42,482 bases of DNA from a virus. The notes beneath the pieces are model-generated. The model made no database searches, was not told the origin of the DNA, and saw only the letters and a list, made by a program, of their open reading frames with translations. The first letter of the stretch is position 1; every line of letters starts with the position of its first letter. The translations under genes were made by a program, and so were the position numbers. The stretch spans positions 1-42,482 of IMG/VR virus record IMGVR_UViG_3300020201_000044. One strand, written 5' to 3'. This document shows positions 40,250 to 42,482 of the stretch, piece by piece.

Positions 40250-40500
40250 TCAAGCTCTCCGATGAATACGGCCTCAATGTAGAAGCTTGGCTTGGCGATT
40301 GCTACCCTCTCCGCGCTAGTCGGCCGCTCGGCCTCCTCCTCGTCGGCGACCATGTAGAAGCCACCCGGCGGTCCCCAAGTGGCGATGAACGGATGCTGGA
40401 CGGTAAACAGGTAGTCCTGAGCAAGCGCATACCAAACGCCTTCGCGGGGGCGGTGTTCTTCAACTGTCCGGAGTTTCCGGATAGTTCGATTTTTCTTCAT
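40246..40500 (-). CDS. Hypothetical protein, 84 residues
   Basis: Not recognised. The ATG follows GGGAGAG. It has a basic N-terminus (KKNRTIRKLR), a Trp/Tyr-containing middle (GVWYALAQDYLFTVQHPFIA) and an acidic DEEEAERP segment. It lies between the NTPGPW-type gene and the Fis-like gene, with overlapping or adjacent ends, so it is expressed with them. Codon use (more GCG, CGG and TCG) is unlike that of the virion genes, as in its rightward neighbours. Confidence 0.6.
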   Translation of the reverse strand: MKKNRTIRKLRTVEEHRPREGVWYALAQDYLFTVQHPFIATWGPPGGFYMVADEEEAERPTSAERVAIAKPSFYIEAVFIGELD

Positions 40501-40845
40501 TTAAAGCTCTCCCTTGGCCTTGGCGATGGCCTGCCTCATTAGCTCAAGCTCTGAAGCGATGAGATGTTCTGGCATGTGCCCATGGTTAATCACGATCCAC
40601 ATCGCCTCTTCCAGCGCAAACAAAAGATCCGGCGCGGCGGCGACCAGGCGGGAGTTAGCCTCAACCTCGGCAATTAAAGATGGTTCGCTTGCAGCGCCTA
40701 TCTTGTCCCAGTTGATCGTGGCAACGTGGCGTCCGGAGAAGTATTGAAAATCGCCTCTTTTTGCAAAAATATTCCCGGCGCTCCTCCAGTCGCCACTGTC
40801 GCGATGATCCTCTACTTCCCAAGGCCCCGGCGTGTGGTTGTTCAC
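40501..40845 (-). CDS. Phage protein of the TPGPW / NARLIAAAPDLL type
   Basis: A 114-residue protein with two marks of a family widespread in phages: NHTPGPWEVEDH at the N-terminus and VEANSRLVAAAPDLLFALEE near residue 65. The function of the family is unknown. It is short, soluble and lacks Cys. A GTG start overlaps the stop of the beta-helix gene (GTGA), which indicates translational coupling. The gene order here, exported beta-helix then this family, is not one I recognise. Confidence 0.75.
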   Translation of the reverse strand: MNNHTPGPWEVEDHRDSGDWRSAGNIFAKRGDFQYFSGRHVATINWDKIGAASEPSLIAEVEANSRLVAAAPDLLFALEEAMWIVINHGHMPEHLIASELELMRQAIAKAKGEL

Positions 40846-42188
40846 GGCCGCACCGTCGCAGCACCTGTAACCGTGCCGGTTGAAATAACGCCGTCTCTAA
40901 AATGCCCGATGAGGCGGTTGACGGTGTTGCCAGCGCCTAGATTCAGCTTCCCGGCAGTATGCATCCAGGACACGCTTGTAACGGGCGCGCCAACAGTGCT
41001 CGGGTTAATCGTGACACTGTTCCCAGTGGCATCGATGCTCTCGTCATTTGTTTCGGCCTGGAACACAATGCTGCGCCAACGTTGTGCCTGGTCGGCCGTG
41101 ATGTTTACGATGTTGTTCCTGAAAATCAGCGTCCCCTTGCGATACGTGTCCAACATCCCCGAATCGCCACCGTAGTGAACCACAGTGACCGGCCCGGGCA
41201 CGCCTGCGATTAGGGTATTCCCTTCGACAAGCGTAGTTCGGTATGCGGGCAGGCCCTTCACCATTTGGTAGGATTCCTGCGCTTCGACTAGGTCCAGAGT
41301 ACGAGCGCCACCCTCTACCCGGTTGTTCCTAAATACAAGCCCTGCCGAACGGTCCTTGAATGCCGAACCGCCTGCCCCTGCAAGGAGTGGTCGAATGTCG
41401 TTACCCTCAAACACCATGCCGACGGCCTCGGTGTAAATGTTATGCTCACGATCACTACCGACGTTACCGTTATTTTGAATGAGAGATTTTTCCAGGCGAA
41501 TGTTCCGAGACACAACCTCCTCGCTGTCACCAGAGGCAACGAAAAACCCGTTTCCGGAATGAGATATTTCAACGTCTGACACCGTGATGTTCTCCCCGCG
41601 CTCAATGAAAATGGCGGCGGCGTGTTTGGTATATGGGAGCACCTGTCCGTCCGAGTGTTTGAAAGTTTTACTCGCGTGGGCGTTCGTAAAATGTAACCCT
41701 GAAATGTGGATATTTTTGGGCTTGTGCCCCCAGTCGTCGCCCGCACCCCATGAGATGTTGAGCAGTCCCCTCTGGGCCTGTCCTGCGACTCGATAGCCGA
41801 GTGACGAACGCGTGGTAGCGTTCTCGCCGTCGATTACGGGGCGAGTACCGTCCGGGCAGCGAACGCCCTCAATGCGAATAGGGCCCTGGGTTTTGAGCAG
41901 GATTTTCTCTTTGTATGTCCCGCAGTGAATGCGAACCACGTCGCCCGGTTTCAGCGTCTCGAACGGGACCGCGCCGAGTGTTGCGTACTGTTTGCCTGCG
42001 CCTACCTCATATTTCGCAGTCGTCGGCGCAGTCGTCGGGACCGGAACAGGCGTCACCACAGGTGTGGTGGCCGGTGCAGGCGTCGGCGTGGCGACGATCG
42101 GGCAGACTGGGCAGGTAGGGCACGGTCGTCTCGCCCCGGCGGCGTTCGTGTTGCCCACGATCAGTAGTGCTAAAATCAGGCTATTCAT
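40842..42188 (-). CDS. Secreted right-handed beta-helix protein, pectate-lyase superfamily-like
   Basis: A 448-residue protein. A signal peptide (NSLILALLIVGNTNAAGA) precedes a Cys-rich CPTCPVCP and a Pro/Thr/Ala linker to about residue 58. The rest has parallel beta-helix rungs: AGKQYATLGAVPFETLKPGD opens the domain, and later come NIHISGLHFTNAHAS, ENITVSDVEISHSGNGFFV and TTLVEGNTLIAGVPG, with Asn ladders usual of pectin/alginate/glycan lyases. The substrate cannot be told. The linker is like that of the GH114 lipoprotein. GAGGAG precedes the ATG. GC-rich codons such as GCG and ACG differ from those of the virion genes. Confidence 0.8.
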   Translation of the reverse strand: MNSLILALLIVGNTNAAGARRPCPTCPVCPIVATPTPAPATTPVVTPVPVPTTAPTTAKYEVGAGKQYATLGAVPFETLKPGDVVRIHCGTYKEKILLKTQGPIRIEGVRCPDGTRPVIDGENATTRSSLGYRVAGQAQRGLLNISWGAGDDWGHKPKNIHISGLHFTNAHASKTFKHSDGQVLPYTKHAAAIFIERGENITVSDVEISHSGNGFFVASGDSEEVVSRNIRLEKSLIQNNGNVGSDREHNIYTEAVGMVFEGNDIRPLLAGAGGSAFKDRSAGLVFRNNRVEGGARTLDLVEAQESYQMVKGLPAYRTTLVEGNTLIAGVPGPVTVVHYGGDSGMLDTYRKGTLIFRNNIVNITADQAQRWRSIVFQAETNDESIDATGNSVTINPSTVGAPVTSVSWMHTAGKLNLGAGNTVNRLIGHFRDGVISTGTVTGAATVRP

Positions 42189-42229
42189 TTTTTATCTCCT
42201 CGTTAGGGTTTACAGTAAACATTGAACTA
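42189..42229. promoter_or_regulatory. Short gap with GTTTAC-A-GTAAAC palindrome
   Basis: A perfect odd-centred palindrome at 42208-42220 lies just upstream of the beta-helix gene's GAGGAG site. It is similar in letters to, but not the same as, the GTGTAAA operators at 2.8 kb. It could bind a regulator of the leftward operon. Confidence 0.35.
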
Positions 42230-42382
42230 TCAACCGTCGCCCCAAATAATAACAGTCAAAACCATGGCGAGCATGGCGACCCCAAAGAGAATCGCCCCCA
42301 CAAATGAGTAGCGCCACGGAACGAAAAATGCGACCGCGCCCGCGATGCCGACGACGGCCTCTATAATGATAATTGTGGTCAT
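42230..42382 (-). CDS. Small two-span membrane protein, 50 residues
   Basis: A short frame starting at ATG 42382, whose ATGA overlaps the stop of the upstream gene. It reads MTTIIIIEAVVGIAGAVAFF for the first helix and contains a second (YSFVGAILFGVAMLAMVLTV) after a Trp-Arg-Tyr turn, ending WGDG. The two hydrophobic helices and coupled start support a real gene. Ribosome site is weak (GAAGG nine bases away). It resembles a small holin- or toxin-like peptide, but no family was recognised. Confidence 0.55.
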   Translation of the reverse strand: MTTIIIIEAVVGIAGAVAFFVPWRYSFVGAILFGVAMLAMVLTVIIWGDG

Positions 42383-42482
42383 ATACCGTCGCCTTCACCG
42401 TTGCCGTCGCCGTCTCCGTCATCGCCGTCGCCGTCTCCGTCATCGCCGTCGCCGTCTCCGCCATCGCCACAGCCGCTACCGC
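42379..42482 (-). CDS. C-terminal end of a Gly/Asp-repeat protein (start outside window)
   Basis: An open frame that enters from the right edge and stops at 42379. Its visible part starts GSGC and continues with a run of Gly-Asp repeats encoded by an about 21-bp tandem repeat (three copies between 42403 and 42465), ending NGEGDGI. The SGC followed by GDG resembles a lipobox Cys with an acidic tail, so a small lipoprotein is possible; alternatively it is the low-complexity end of a longer protein. Gly-Asp runs can bind calcium. Confidence 0.5.
   Translation of the reverse strand, partial: GSGCGDGGDGDGDDGDGDGDDGDGDGNGEGDGI
42403..42465. repeat. 21-bp tandem repeat (GCCGTCGCCGTCTCCGTCATC)
   Basis: Three copies with one base change in the third. 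The unit is a multiple of three, so it preserves the Gly-Asp reading frame on the lower strand. It is prone to slippage and would allow tail-length variation. Confidence 0.7.

Noticed and set aside
1-42482. Window as a complete circular genome
   Set aside because: Joining base 42482 to base 1 makes the helicase-like frame run into the Thr-Ala-Glu translation of the 21-bp repeat, which is not a plausible continuation. The genome must extend on both sides.

Overview
The window is most of the genome of a lytic, T7-like short-tailed phage (podovirus, Caudoviricetes) of a Gram-negative host. The call rests on a rightward late block in podovirus order: large terminase, T7 gp8-type portal, scaffold, HK97-type capsid, gp11/gp12-like tail tube proteins, internal virion proteins, and a fibre with collagen-like repeats. 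A leftward block encodes a family A DNA polymerase, an OB-like ssDNA-binding candidate, a RecE/PD-(D/E)XK-type nuclease, a SNF2-type helicase and a T7-lysozyme-like amidase. Nested i-spanin/o-spanin genes, an outer-membrane-type lipoprotein and an O-antigen-polymerase-like membrane protein point to a host with an outer membrane. No integrase, phage RNA polymerase, tRNA or CRISPR was seen. Both window ends cut through leftward genes, so the genome continues on each side.

Layout. 1-591: 5' part of a leftward helicase/primase-like gene. 592-1347: AT-rich control DNA with a leftward terminator. 1348-1677: leftward HTH regulator. 1728-2742: rightward HNH protein and small terminase. 2743-3040: operator-like palindromes. 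3041-5287: accessory genes (SprT-like metalloprotease, exported small protein, zinc-finger protein, unknowns), two of them followed by terminators that abut the next ribosome binding site. 5288-6070: a 780-base gene-free region with two opposed arrays of 13-bp iterons in a common register, four 42-bp repeats and a promoter. 6071-31006: rightward morphogenesis and lysis block. 31012-42482: leftward replication, nucleotide-processing and envelope-enzyme block.

How it works together. The replication proteins and lysis amidase are leftward; virion genes are rightward; the two blocks converge with only 5 bases between stop codons. The iteron region just upstream of the terminase operon is the best candidate origin or regulatory hub. 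A notable set of genes is predicted to act outside the cytoplasm: a membrane-anchored phosphoesterase, a GH114 lipoprotein, a secreted beta-helix protein, an O-antigen-polymerase-like protein, a signal-peptide-bearing 1212-residue fibre-like protein and a signal-peptide-bearing protein that resembles the capsid decoration protein. This looks like an envelope or matrix remodelling module.

The most unusual signals are (i) six unrelated, mostly DNA-associated proteins that end in an acidic stretch plus Asp/Ser-Asp-Leu, each encoded by different codons; (ii) the opposed 13-bp iteron arrays; (iii) eleven GTTTAAAC palindromes where fewer than one is expected; and (iv) the cluster of exported glycan and phosphate enzymes.
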